Part shown: positions 34,378 through 45,229 of the stretch, in pieces
Layout: each line of letters opens with the position of its first letter
Position numbering within the stretch: the stretch's first letter is position 1
DNA from: Daedaleopsis sinensis
Taxonomy: Eukaryota; Basidiomycota; Agaricomycetes; Polyporales; Polyporaceae
Length of the DNA: 64,000 nt
Direction of reading: 5' to 3'
NCBI GenBank assembly: GCA_033807695.1
Contig: CM066304.1
Coordinates: 2,170,001-2,234,000, forward strand
Notes under the pieces: model-generated
Told to the model about the DNA's origin: nothing
The model's database searches: none
The model's input: the letters and a program-made list of their open reading frames with translations, nothing else
Program-made: the position numbers and the translations under genes

Positions 34378-36645
34378 ATGCGCCTCCCTCGCGAACTCGT
34401 ATCCGTGGTGCTCGCCGCGGTGGGCGGGAACTCGACGGACTCAGAGCCAAAGGGATCGCCGAGCGCCGCAGCGCTCCCTGCGCTCGACAACACCTTCGGC
34501 GCGTTGTTCTTGGGCATGGCGTTCGGGCTGATGTATGTGAACGTCCTCGGCCGCACGGTGATGCGTGCTACTGCTACACGGACAACTGACTGCGCGACTT
34601 ACAGGCTGTACGGGCTGACGTGCCACCAGACGTACAGATACTTCCGCCTGTACCCGCGAGACATGCGGCAAACGAAGTGGCTAGTGCGTTCTCATCTGAA
34701 GTGTTTTCTCGATGTGTCGTTTACTGAACGTTTCTCTAGGTTGTGATTATCTGGTGAGCTGGGCTGTCGCTCCTTACAGGAAGATCGTTGTGCCGACAAT
34801 GCTTTAGGGTCCTTGAGACGTTCCACTCGGTTCTCATCATAGTTGCATGGTAAGTCTGTCAGCGCGAGCCCTTTTCCCGATCCCCGCCGTGGTCTTGACT
34901 GGTACACTGTGCAGTTACTATCGCCTTGTCACCAACTACTTCCACCCCGAGACACTCGCGGTCGGGCACTGGTGAGTCACTCCGCTTGTGCTGATTGATA
35001 GCTCTAATTTCTACTAATGAACGTCCCATATGATAGGTCCACAGAGGTGAGCTCCAAGTCTTTCAATTAATACTATGCATCATTTGACCTGCAACGCGTA
35101 TCAGCTCATAACACCCGTCACTGTAAGTGCAGTCTCAGGGTCCCAGTGCCGATCATCGCTCAATTGACAATTCGCATGCCCTGCACAGGGAATCACCGTC
35201 CTCGTATGTCAAGGGTGGGCCTCCCGTTCCTCGCATTGACCGTCTACTCACCTGGTATGACCGCTGTAGCTTCTACGCTCGTCGTGTATGGATGAGTACG
35301 CTTTCTGCCGCATGAAAACACCAAACGGGAGCTTACTGAACTTCGGACAGTCGGGCCGGGCTATCGATACTCTGTCTGGATCGCCGTGAGTCGTGGTGCA
35401 GGTCGAACCCAAAGTGTCTCCGGCTGATGAGTGTATTAATGCAGTTACTGTTCATGATCATTGCACTAGGTGAGAACGGAAGTGGTTTAGCAAGGCTGTT
35501 CAGTCTCACATCAACACTCTGTCCGCTACAGGGTTCATTATCAGTGAGCCAACCTGTCCTTTCATGGATATGTGCTGAGCTGACATCCGCGCACCAACTA
35601 GCTGGTACCGTTGAAGGGTAAGTCCTCTGAACACGCTCATGTCTTCTTCCTCCCGCTAAAACCCTCGCTCACGTATTCTTCTAGCTTTATCCTAAGTCTC
35701 GCGGACTTCAAGCGCGTTAGCGTAAGCGCAGCAGCATCTAGTATTAGCGGACTGCTAATCACATACATGCACTGGGAACAGTGGATGGTCTCTGTGATAT
35801 TTGGCTGCGCAGTGACTACGGACATCCTGCTCACCACCACGCTCATCGTGGTCCTCATCCGGAGCCGGACAGGATTTCAGCGGTACGCCATACATACGCC
35901 GAGCGTCGGTTATTGGACCGTATCTCACGATGACCGGAATGCCCATAGATCGGACTCGACCATCGAGGTGCTGATCCTCTATGCGATCAACACTGGTATG
36001 AATTCATATGCCACTCCACTGCTTGCAGTCGTGCTGACGGCGAGACCACAGGTCTCTTGACGAGTGTTCTCGGATTGCTCGTCTTCATCTTCGTAAGCTC
36101 AGGTGCATCCTGATGTGCATGGCTCCTCACTCACCATCATCTCAGGCTGTCATCCTCCCGGGCAACTTCATATACATTGGGCTCAGCATAGTCGGTAACA
36201 AGCTGTATGCCAACTCCGTCTTGGCCGTGTAAGTACACCCTCGTGAACACCCAATCCCGCGCGACGCACGCTGACCGATTGATCAGGCTGAACTCCCGAA
36301 GAGCACTCTCGAACAAGATGCTCGAAGGGTTCGAGCTAAGCGCTATCGAAGTGCCCGATGGACGGCCACATACCGCCGTCGATGCTTGGGACGACCCACG
36401 CGTGCGTAACACATCCCGCGGCCTCGTGCACACTGCAGGCTTCTGCATCTGGGCTGACGTGTCGACCTTCTGTGCAGTTCCCGATGGACACGAACCTCAG
36501 CTTCGCCACACCAACTAACGTGACCTCCCTCCAGTCAAGTACTGCTATGGGCTCCGGCGGGGACGACGACAAGTACGATGATCGCAGAAACACCATATCG
36601 CCACCCCTCAAAGGGCTCAAAGGGCGAGGCACGGTCACGATATGA
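34378..36645 (+). CDS. DUF6534-like multi-pass membrane protein
   Basis: Nineteen exons join to exactly 388 residues. Hydrophobic helices follow in order: NTFGALFLGMAFGLMLYGL, VVIIWVLETFHSVLIIVACYY, a helix around LITPVTGITVLVCQG, YSVWIALLFMIIALGFII, SSISGLLITYMHWEQWMVSVIFGCAVTTD with ILLTTTLIVVLIRS, VLILYAINTGLLTSVLGLLVFIF, and FIYIGLSIVGNKLYANSVLAVLNSR. The ending NKLYANSxLAxLNSR directly after the last helix is the mark of a very large Agaricomycete membrane-protein family (DUF6534), whose function is unknown. A polar tail with DDDKYDD ends the protein. Seven helices without a known ligand-binding motif suggest a receptor-like fold, but this is inference. Six internal exons are 10-26 nt long and all junctions keep the frame. 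Confidence 0.8.
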
Positions 36646-37592
36646 CGCTCCGATCCTGCTGGCTCGCGTTTGGCACTGTATGTATACTATGTATGAGGGT
36701 TCGTAAGTTATCTATTCGCTAGTTACAGCACGTCAGATTGCACAGATGTTAAAACTTCGGTCAGGAAGCTCAACAATCACTCCAGTCCGCTCCGCGCATC
36801 AAATAGGATCTTCGGTGTACACGGGGGCAGGAGTCGTCGTCGGGAACACGTACTAGTGAGTCCCGTGCGTGCTGGCAGCAGCGTGCAACGCGGAATTCCT
36901 GCGACACATCACACGTACACCTATCAGTTACCTAACACTGGAGGAACGGAGCCATCGTCTCGACCGGAGCCATTGTACCCTGGAGGCTACCCGACGCGGG
37001 CGACTTGGAGACTCCGGTTCATCAAGTACTTTTGTCGCGAAACACTTGAAGTTGCAATTGCCTTCACACGTCCTCAGGTTCCTACAAGGTTCCTACCAGG
37101 TTCGGTGATCGCGTCCAATGAGAACCGTGATGGCGTCGAAGGTTGTCTGAGCGCAACATGCCTGACGCATGTACCTGAGTGCAGCGGTCGGGCGAATCAT
37201 GATCGTCTAGTACCAGATCAGTCATTATCAAGTTTCGAGGACTGGGATCATGAACCGCACCGTGGACGTTAACGCGAACTTACATTGATGTAGTAGCTCT
37301 CGTTGTAACGCTAGTCGATTGTTAGAGAATACGTGGGCTCTCTCATGCCAAGAAACAGCTGGAGTGACCGTCGTTTCAGGAACAGCAGGGAACTGCAGCC
37401 TAAGCTCTCGGAGGTCCGAATGTCGTTTCGAATTCCGAGCCGGGATCTCAACTGACAGTTAGCGCCCACGCCGGCTGACTTGTGCTGACAAAGCCGAGGG
37501 AGTAGTGTACGGTATGGGCGTTTGGAGGAAGGGCATTCGTAAACCACGACGTCTCCCCCGCGCTCGTACCTGCTCGCTGCTACTCTCTGCCC
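36646..37592. other. Intergenic region upstream of CAF40
   Basis: 947 bases separate two plus-strand genes. A frame of 138 codons (36,856-37,272) has no recognisable feature and is judged random. CAGGTTCCTAC-like words repeat around 37,076-37,103. The CAF40 promoter should lie just before 37,593, but no clear core element was seen. Confidence 0.45.
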
Positions 37593-38904
37593 ATGGCGGG
37601 GCTCATCTCTCCAAAGCCCGTCTCATACATGCAGCACAACTTGCAGTACAACTCCTACCAGCGCGGCTACCCCGATCTCACCTCTTCCATTCCTCCAGTG
37701 TCCCACTCGACCCCCCACCAGGCCCTATACCTTCCCGGAAGTACTCCAAACCCCGGCCACAGCGTTAACGAGGAGTCCAAGATCTACGCTCTTGTCATTG
37801 ACCTCCTCAGTCCCGACGCTCGTGAGAGTGCTCTTCTTGAGCTCAGCAAGAAGCGGGAGCAGTATGACGACCTAGCTCTGGTATTGTGGCACTCTTTCGG
37901 TGTGTCTCTAACAATTCTCTTTCCATATCACGAATCCTCATGGTATTGCCGAACCCCGTGTAGGTGTAATGTCCGCACTACTCCAAGAAATCGTTTCTGT
38001 CTACCCGCTATTATCCCCACCTAATCTCACCGCCCATGTATCCAACCGTGTCTGCAATGCTCTGGCCCTCCTGCAATGTGTAGCTTCCCATCCCGAGACT
38101 CGTCAACTCTTTCTCAATGGTATGTCCCTGCGGCCATCCATACAGCCTCTCAGCCTCTCCGCCTCTCCGCGTCTGCCCGCTAACCCCTCTACGCAGCTCA
38201 TATCCCACTATTCTTATACCCCTTCCTGAATACCACGTCAAAAACACGGCCATTCGAATATTTACGTCTCACATCACTTGGAGTCATCGGAGCATTGGTG
38301 AAGGTACGTTCCAACCACCGGTGTGGCCTTCCGATTTCGAAACTCATGCCGCAGCAGCAAAACGACAACACACCGGTCATTCACTTCCTTCTGTCCACGG
38401 AGATCATCCCCCTCTGCCTCCGCATCATGGAGACCGGCTCTGAATTGTCCAAGACGGTCGCTATCTTCATCGTGCAGAAGATCCTCCTCGACGAAACCGG
38501 CCTGACGTACATTTGCCACACTTACGAGCGGTTCTACGCCGTCGGCACGGTCCTGAGCAACATGGTGAACCAGCTCGTGGAGACTCAGGCCGTGCGGCTG
38601 CTGAAGCACGTCGTGCGGTGCTACCTACGCCTCAGCGACAACCTGCGGTACGTTTTCTCAAGCGCACGTGGGCATCCTGGGAGGCTGACCTTGGACTTGT
38701 AGGGCGCGCGAGGCCTTGCGCGCGTGTTTGCCTGAACCACTTCGCGACAACACCTTTAACGCGTTGCTGAAGGTGCGCATCTTCTCCCTTTGTCTCTCTG
38801 GCGCGCAACTGATCGAAAACGGTCTCGACATGGCGCATACACAGGGCGACTTGGTGACGAAGAGATGTTTGACGACCCTGCTCAACAACCTGAACGAGCA
38901 GTAA
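37593..38904 (+). CDS. CAF40: CAF40/RCD1/CNOT9 subunit of the CCR4-NOT complex
   Basis: Six exons (37593-37899, 37964-38119, 38197-38303, 38355-38647, 38703-38772, 38845-38904) join to 330 residues. After a short variable N-terminus (about 60 residues) comes the highly conserved armadillo-type domain: [95 protein letters not shown] and [16 protein letters not shown], ending in [15 protein letters not shown]. This family is among the most conserved in eukaryotes. It links the NOT1 scaffold to RNA-binding and GW-type partners in mRNA deadenylation and repression. The last intron falls before GDLVTKRC, where most family members have DDL. Length and order match the family. Confidence 0.95.
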
Positions 38905-39221
38905 TGCCCCATGGATGACTTCGCGGACGTTATTTACCCAAGGTTGCTTGTATTTTGTATGTTTCTGTATGCTCCTGGGTTGTGTGCCTCGCGCGACACT
39001 CCGTCTTTGTCCTTGCCGTCGGGACTCGGCGGGTGTCGGGCGAGGCGGTCTGCACGGCGAGACAGAAGGGACTATCTCACACTACAATCTGTACCTAATG
39101 AGCGGCGCCGGAACTCGTAGATAGCACTCATCGCGCGCGTGCGTTCGGTTTGCGAATAGTTGCCGGTTGAATGCGCCCCCAATACATGTAAAGATACTTA
39201 TGGTACACGGTCCGCGCAGAC
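38905..39221. terminator. Convergent 3' flanks of CAF40 and the zinc transporter
   Basis: The two genes converge here with 317 bases between stop codons, so the segment must hold both 3' UTRs and polyadenylation sites. No clear AATAAA signal is present. T-rich patches occur near 38,942-38,965, and ATACATGTAAAG lies near 39,182. Confidence 0.4.
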
Positions 39222-42200
39222 CTAGTCCGCATAGTGCGCCGCGCTCGAATCTTCGACCTGGATGGTGAGCTCCTCGAGCCCCGAAATGCGGCTGCGGAGC
39301 AGCTTATCGACGCGCTCGACGACGCGGTCCACCCGCGCGGGCGTCGTGCGCGTGCTTGAATGGGCAACCCCGGGATCAATCGAGGAAGCGGACGGCGCGA
39401 GCTGGACGTGGATCGTGCCGATGGTGCTCGACGAATCCTTTGGCCAGAAGCGCGGGGTGGAGTAAGAAGCGATGCCTTCGATCGGCGCGAGCTGTTGCGG
39501 GTGGGGCGTGGTTAATACGGAACCACCGTCGTCGGGGGGACGCTCGGGACTCACCTCGGCCAGGGCGTCGCGGATAGACCTCTCTCGCGAGTCCATGTCC
39601 AGCGCGAGCACTTTGCCGGTGTCGATCACGAGAGGGATGACGCTCGCCGCGATCAGGACCGCGATGAAGAGCGAGGCGATGGGGTCGAACCCTGTCCAGC
39701 CATACAGCTGGATGAGGCACGTCGACACGATCACGCCAACGGAGCCGAGGGTATCCTGGACAGACAAGTCCGTTAGATTGGAACGCACATAATCACAGTC
39801 GAAAAGACACGCACAGCGAGGACATGGAGGAAGACCCCGCGCATGTTGTCGCTGTGGCCTTCGTGGTGGTCGCGCACATGGCTGTGGTCGTGGGGGTTTG
39901 GCGCGTGGCCCGAGGAGTGGTGGGTCTCAAAGTGCTCGTCGTGTCCGAACCGATAGTTGGGCGTGATCGGGGAGATGGGCAGGGAGTCCTCGGCTTGCAG
40001 CCGTGCGTGGGCAGGGTGGGGAGACAAGTGGGATGGCTGGGCGACTTTGATCTCGAGAGATTGGTGGCGTGGTTGAAGGCCGGGACGAGACGGGGCAGCG
40101 TCATGGGTATGTTGACGGGTATCCTCAGGTGAATGCGAATGCGAGTGGCTGTGCTCGTGTGCGGAGTGGGTATGCGAGTGTGGTGGCGTATTTTGTTGTG
40201 AGTTGTGATGAGAGTGAGAATGCGGTGCAGAGGTTAGCGGCGGAGCAGAGAGGGTATGTGAATGGGAAGCATCTTCGCAATCGGTCTTCTCAGAGTTCGA
40301 ATGCGAATGGCTATGATTTTGGACAGAGTCCTGACTGCCACCATGGTCATGACTGTGACCGTGATCATGACTATGGCCAAGATCATGACTGTGGCTCTGG
40401 TCGTGAGCGGTGGAAGCGGGAGTAGGTGAAGCACTAGAAGGAGCATGGCTATGACCGTGCCCGTGGCCATGAGAGTGAGAATGTCCACCCTAAGGAATGG
40501 TTGAGAGGTGAGAATATATAGACGCACTGGTACTCACATGGTGACCACCCATGGCTACTATTCCGAACAGGTTCACGCCCAAACCCAAAGAACTCACAAG
40601 GAGTAGCTGATTTGTGTTCATCTCAGGGGGATCCAACCTAGGGGCAGCTTAGCTTGCACAAATGCGAAGGAGGAGACTGCAACAGTACTCACAGACGTTG
40701 GACCGCCTCAAAGATGATGAAAACTGAAATGAGGATCAAGAAGATCCCATTGGCAAAGCCAGAGAGCGTCTCGATTCGTCCATAGCTGAGTCCTGCTTCA
40801 ACACGCGATATGCAATGTGCGATAATGCGAAACGCACATACCCATAGGTAAATCTTTCGTTTGGCGGCCAGCGAGCCATCACAGACGCAATGAGTCCTAC
40901 GCCAATGGCCATGCAGTCGAAGGCCATATGGATGGCTGTGATTGGTAGGTGGTGAGTTCTGTTCAGGTGAGGTGATCCGTACAAACTCACCGTCAGAGAT
41001 TAAGCCCAGACTGTTCGTCCAGATGCCGTATACCATCTGAACGAACATGAAACACATATTAAGCATTAGGAAGTAGAATATCTTGCGAGACTCCGGGTTG
41101 GACAGTATGTCCTTTAAGTAAGCTCGCGCCAGCCGAGTCATGGACGCATAGTACGACCCCGCTGCATGCGTAGGTTCTGTGGCTGTCGGGTAGATGCCTA
41201 AAAGAGAACGGATGAGCATACTTATGAACGCAGCAAATGAGTCTCGTGTCGCGCGCACCGTATAACAATGCTGCTGGCACAACCAAATCTGCGAAGCTTG
41301 GCAGATGCCCGAAGCCGAGGAAACCAAACAGCATGGCTGCGGCATACGTGGTGACATACGACGAGACGATGTATCGCGGAGAGGTGACGGCGATGTTTGT
41401 GCTGACAGACGACTTTGGGACTAGGTGAAGGACGATGAAGGCCAGGCATGGTAGTACCGCTAGGGCTACTAGCGTTGGCACGCGGTAGGTATAATCGGCG
41501 AGCTGAGAAAGAGTCAGGTGTGTTCCGCAGTGCGTAGACGTCATGACTGACCAATATGTGCTTGAGCATGTACAGCGGGAGACTGAACACGCAGGCCCCG
41601 AGGATACTGATGGCGCGGGTCATGCTCTGGCCAAGGGATGGAGCTAGGACGCCGTCGGTGTGCTCTAAAGCTGTGGAACACAGAGCTTCCATAGCCAACG
41701 CGCCGTAGGCAGGTATGTGGTGCGCGAAGTTGGATGGATGGAATCGAGAATCAAACAGAAACGAAAGCCCAAGTGAGAGTAGCACGAAGGAGGCTCTCTT
41801 GACCTGCCATCGCGTCTTTTAGTTTTAGAGAGTGATACTGAGGTGTATGATGCCACTCACGGAGGACACATTGGTCAATGACTTGAACCAAAAAGGCGAG
41901 AAGTGGGTGAACAAAATAACCCTGCGAAGGCATGAACGGGCAGAATACAGAGACGATACCAGGAGACATACCTAGTGGAAGGCAGCCGGTATAGCGCGGT
42001 GAAGAGCCCGGCATGCCGTAGGAAGACTAGCAATGAGGATATGCCCACTACCGACCACTGACCGCCCACTTAGGAAAGCGTGCAAGATAGATGTACATCT
42101 GACGTACCTCTGTGACCCGCTTTGTCTGCAACTGCCCCGACGTCACCAGCCATATTATCACTACCAGCCCTCCATACCCCAATACCCTCACGAGCACCCA

Positions 42201-42421
42201 GAGAACACCGACTTCAGCAAGCAGATAATCTTTTCCGGCATTTAGCGCCAGTACCAGCAAGACGTCGACGAAAAGCCTTCGTGATAGGATAGAGCTGCGA
42301 GATGTGCGTTGTGAATGGGCGCAGGATGAGCGGGAAAACGCGTCGTGACTTACGAGAAGTTGACAGAGCCGGGCTTGTGCAGAGATATCTTCCCTCGTGT
42401 GCGCGAGTCAACGGTGTCCAT
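39222..42421 (-). CDS. MSC2-type zinc transporter of the cation diffusion facilitator family
   Basis: The start (42,421) gives MDTVDSRTRGKISLHKPGSV, then exon 2 begins at 42,294. The N-terminal half has several hydrophobic helices (VDVLLVLALNAGK, LVVIIWLVTSG, FVLLSLGLSFLF, VALAVLPCLAFIVLHLV), as in the extended Msc2/ZnT5 subfamily. The C-terminal half is a CDF domain: YFLMLNMCFMFVQMVYGIW, SDAIHMAFDC, GYGRIETLSGFANGIFLILI, then a very long loop full of HSHS and HGHG repeats (about 39,900-40,550), then VFLHVLADTLGSVGVIV. The two HxxxD pairs (HMAFD and HVLAD) are the transport-site ligands of zinc-specific CDF proteins. Msc2 carries zinc into the ER lumen. Several short introns interrupt the N-terminal half and not all were resolved. 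The tail after the last helices (about 39,222-39,600) is a cytosolic CDF domain. Confidence 0.85.
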
Positions 42422-43483
42422 TGTCCCGCGTACTAGTCAGAAGCCTAGAAGACCGTAGGCTGAGTGCGTAATAAGGTTCTTTCCAGCAAGAGACCGTACG
42501 GTGGACCAGACCGACGCAGAGTTGCAGCCAAGATAGTTGCAAGGAGGGGCGGGGCTCGAGGCCGATGTCCAAGGGGAGCAAGAGGATGTTGGCAAGACGG
42601 TACTATTACTTGAGGACTTAGAACAAGCGATTAGAGGAGGAGGAGGGTTCGGCCAACTCAGTATTACGTCACATGTAGACGCCCTATTTGAGTAGTGACT
42701 ATCATCGCGACTCAGGCCACGACTAACCACGACCATGACTTAGATGTCCATTTTCACTGCTATCTGTAAACTCCGCACGATCCCGCATAACACAGGTAGG
42801 CACATGAGTTCACACCTGGGGGGAAATCTGTAAGAACTCCAGGCATGCAGGTGTGCTCATGACCCCTACTAGTAGAGTCAGGCAACTTGGTGACTGAACG
42901 TATCTTGCTTTCCCAGCAGCACGTCCTATCACCGGGGCTGGCGAGTATGAGATATTTCCTCTAAGTACTGGCATTGTGGTGGAAGTAGAACCTCTGCGGT
43001 AGCTGTGGGCATTCCTTGCCCATGCGTTCAGGCTTATTCTCTTCTCACTTCTGCGACTAATCTATCATAGGAAATACCCGAGCTGTAGTCAAAGTGATAT
43101 CGACGATTGATCATGCTCAGTGAGTGTACTTGTTTCTCACTTTCTAAATCCAGATATAAAGTATACGATGACAGATCATAGGGCCCACATTGCAAACTCA
43201 TCGCAGTACTTCGACCAAACGGACCCACCTTTACTCCGACCTTGAAGCTTGAAGAACTATACTGACCTTCTCTTGGCCTGAGTATGGTTCACAGCCCCAC
43301 ACATCCCCCGGGAGGTCGACTTACAGCCGCGCTCGGGATGTGTGTGGGGCTGTGAGTTCGCCTTTCTAAACACCGGGGGAACATTGCGACAACTCTTGAA
43401 CGTTTGAACGCCCAGCCCTTGGTACTTAAATGACGGCGGAGTGCACGATACCGCTCGTATACTCCTCATCTTCTTTGGTGAAT
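42422..43483. promoter_or_regulatory. Divergent intergenic region, zinc transporter / SDR remnant
   Basis: About 1.06 kb separate the two divergent start codons. A strong hairpin (43,290-43,354) lies 130 bases before the SDR start. Otherwise only small random frames are seen. It should hold the zinc-transporter promoter next to 42,421. Confidence 0.45.
43290..43354. repeat. Inverted repeat (hairpin)
   Basis: The left arm CACAGCCCCACACATCCC (43,290-43,307) pairs with the right arm GGGATGTGTGTGGGGCTGTG (43,335-43,354). The arms are complementary apart from two extra bases in the right arm, and the loop is 27 bases. It lies close upstream of the damaged SDR gene. Confidence 0.8.
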
Positions 43484-44595
43484 ATGACTCGGACTACTTA
43501 CGCTGTCATTGGTGCTTCTCAGGGCATCGGCCTTGAGTTCGTCCGTCAGCTGGTGCGTTCTCTTCGACTTAATCTTTATCGTATCTCATGCGGGGCTGGT
43601 AACAGGCTGCTAGACCCAACGCAACGGTATTCGCAGTCGTGCGGAATACGACCACGTCTACCCACCTAAATGCTGCCGTCAAGAATATGCAGAGCGTGCA
43701 CATCCTCGAGGGCGACATCGGTGACTATAGCACGCTCAAGGCGAGTGGTCCGTGACGATAACTTCCGCTCATCGCTTACACCTAGCTGTAGCGCACTGCG
43801 ACGCAAATGTCCGAGCTGTCCGAAGGTAAACTGGACTGTCTCATCCACAATGGGGCACGGCTGGATACCGTGTTCAATGGTTTTGACGACTTGTGGGTGA
43901 TATAATTGACTGCGCGTAGCAGCTGACAGTTTGGCTGGCCCGGACCTAGCGATGACATGGAGGCACTCGATGCGGATTTCACCAAGTCGGTAAGTATCTT
44001 CGTACTGTTCAGCTGCCCTGCCCGTCTGAGATCTCTGCCACGGTATATACTAGTTCCAGGTCAATGCGCTTGGAGTGATCCACAGCATTTCCGCATTCCT
44101 GCCTCTCCTCCGCGCCTCGACCGTCCGCCTCAAGAAGATCGTCGTGATCAGCACGGGTGGTGCGGACTACAAGCGGGTTCTTGAATGAAATAATACAGAT
44201 ATGGTCGCATACTGCATGACGAAAGCTGCGGGGCTCATGGCGACGACGAAGTGGGCGCTGAAGCTGAAGGACGAAGGGTTCGTCGTCACCTCCCTTAACC
44301 CCGGCATGGTCGACACCACCGGAACCTACGGGGAATCGGGTACGTGCCCATCTTCCTCTCCCGGATGGCACGTGTGGGCCTGATAATAATATCCGGCCAC
44401 ACGAACGTCACAGGCGACCCAGAAGCTCATGCTACATGAGTTGCTCTCGCCGAAGAGTGGCAGAGAGCCGGAATCAAGGTCGTCCTTCAGACTCCCGAGG
44501 AGTCCGTCGCGCTCCAGCTTAAGGTGGTGGACACGCTAGACCTGTTTGATAACGGTTTGCTACTTCACCACGACGAGCGTGCGCAGAGAGCGTGA
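43484..44595 (+). pseudogene. Short-chain dehydrogenase/reductase with two in-frame stop codons
   Basis: The reading begins MTRTTYAVIGASQGIGLEF, a Rossmann GxxxGxG motif. After spliced exons it continues through LDCLIHNGARLDTV, VNALGVIHSISAFLPLLRAS, KKIVVISTGGADY, the catalytic YxxxK in MVAYCMTKAAG, and LNPGMVDTTGTYGESG, typical of the SDR family (NAD(P)-dependent oxidoreductases). Two stops interrupt it in frame: TGA at 44,186-44,188, just before the catalytic segment, and TGA at 44,437-44,439. After the second, coding similarity goes on in the same frame (EEWQRAGIKVVLQTPEESVA) to a stop at 44,593-44,595. A 39-nt intron (44,160-44,198) could remove the first stop but would be abnormally short and delete about 13 residues. 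Intron 2 (43,741-43,791) is GC-AG. The substrate is unknown. Confidence 0.7.
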
Positions 44596-45229
44596 TTGGA
44601 CTGTATTCTATGCTCGTCGCACAGCGGGGGTGAATAGACACAATTGCAAAGCAAGTGCAGACAGCCTGAGTGGTGGAGCCTGAATTAGCGAACAGATTGC
44701 TCGGCGTCGGTGGTTGCTAAGTACTGTTGACCTTCTCTTTGGACCGTTACCACAACGCCTCCTCCGATGAGCTCTCGTGGATTTCAAATTGCACAGTCGG
44801 ACGAGTGACTGAACTTCTTGCGGGCGCTCTCCCCGCGTTAGAAGGACCGGAAATGTCCGGTCAGTTCCGTTCATGCGTCGGGACACTAGTGTGACTGCAC
44901 GCTGGCTGTCGTTCATACATAACCACCATCGCATATCACGCGCGAGAACCTACCGGGATCGCTAGGCACCCGTGTTGACGGGATATGCTCTTCCTGACGG
45001 TACATAGCATACAACAGCATTCTATACTAGTACAAAGAGTAGCGCCAAACAGTACAATATTTAGGTAAACATACATAGATAGACATCCAGCGAAAACACG
45101 CGGCAATACGCAAGCAAACACGCAAGCAAACACAAAGCAGTGACAAGAAGGACGGGGGCAGCGACCCCTACGCAAGAACACAACAGATATCACCCATAGC
45201 ACCAGAACCAGAACCGTAGGGGCCCGCGT
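44596..45229. other. Intergenic region between convergent genes
   Basis: 634 bases between the end of the SDR remnant and the stop codon of the zinc-cluster factor. A 12-bp unit ACGCAAGCAAAC occurs twice in tandem near 45,110-45,133. No coding sequence is supported; it should hold the 3' UTR of the transcription-factor gene. Confidence 0.5.

Noticed and set aside
36856..37272. 138-codon frame upstream of CAF40
   Set aside because: No domain or splice support, and composition like its surroundings.
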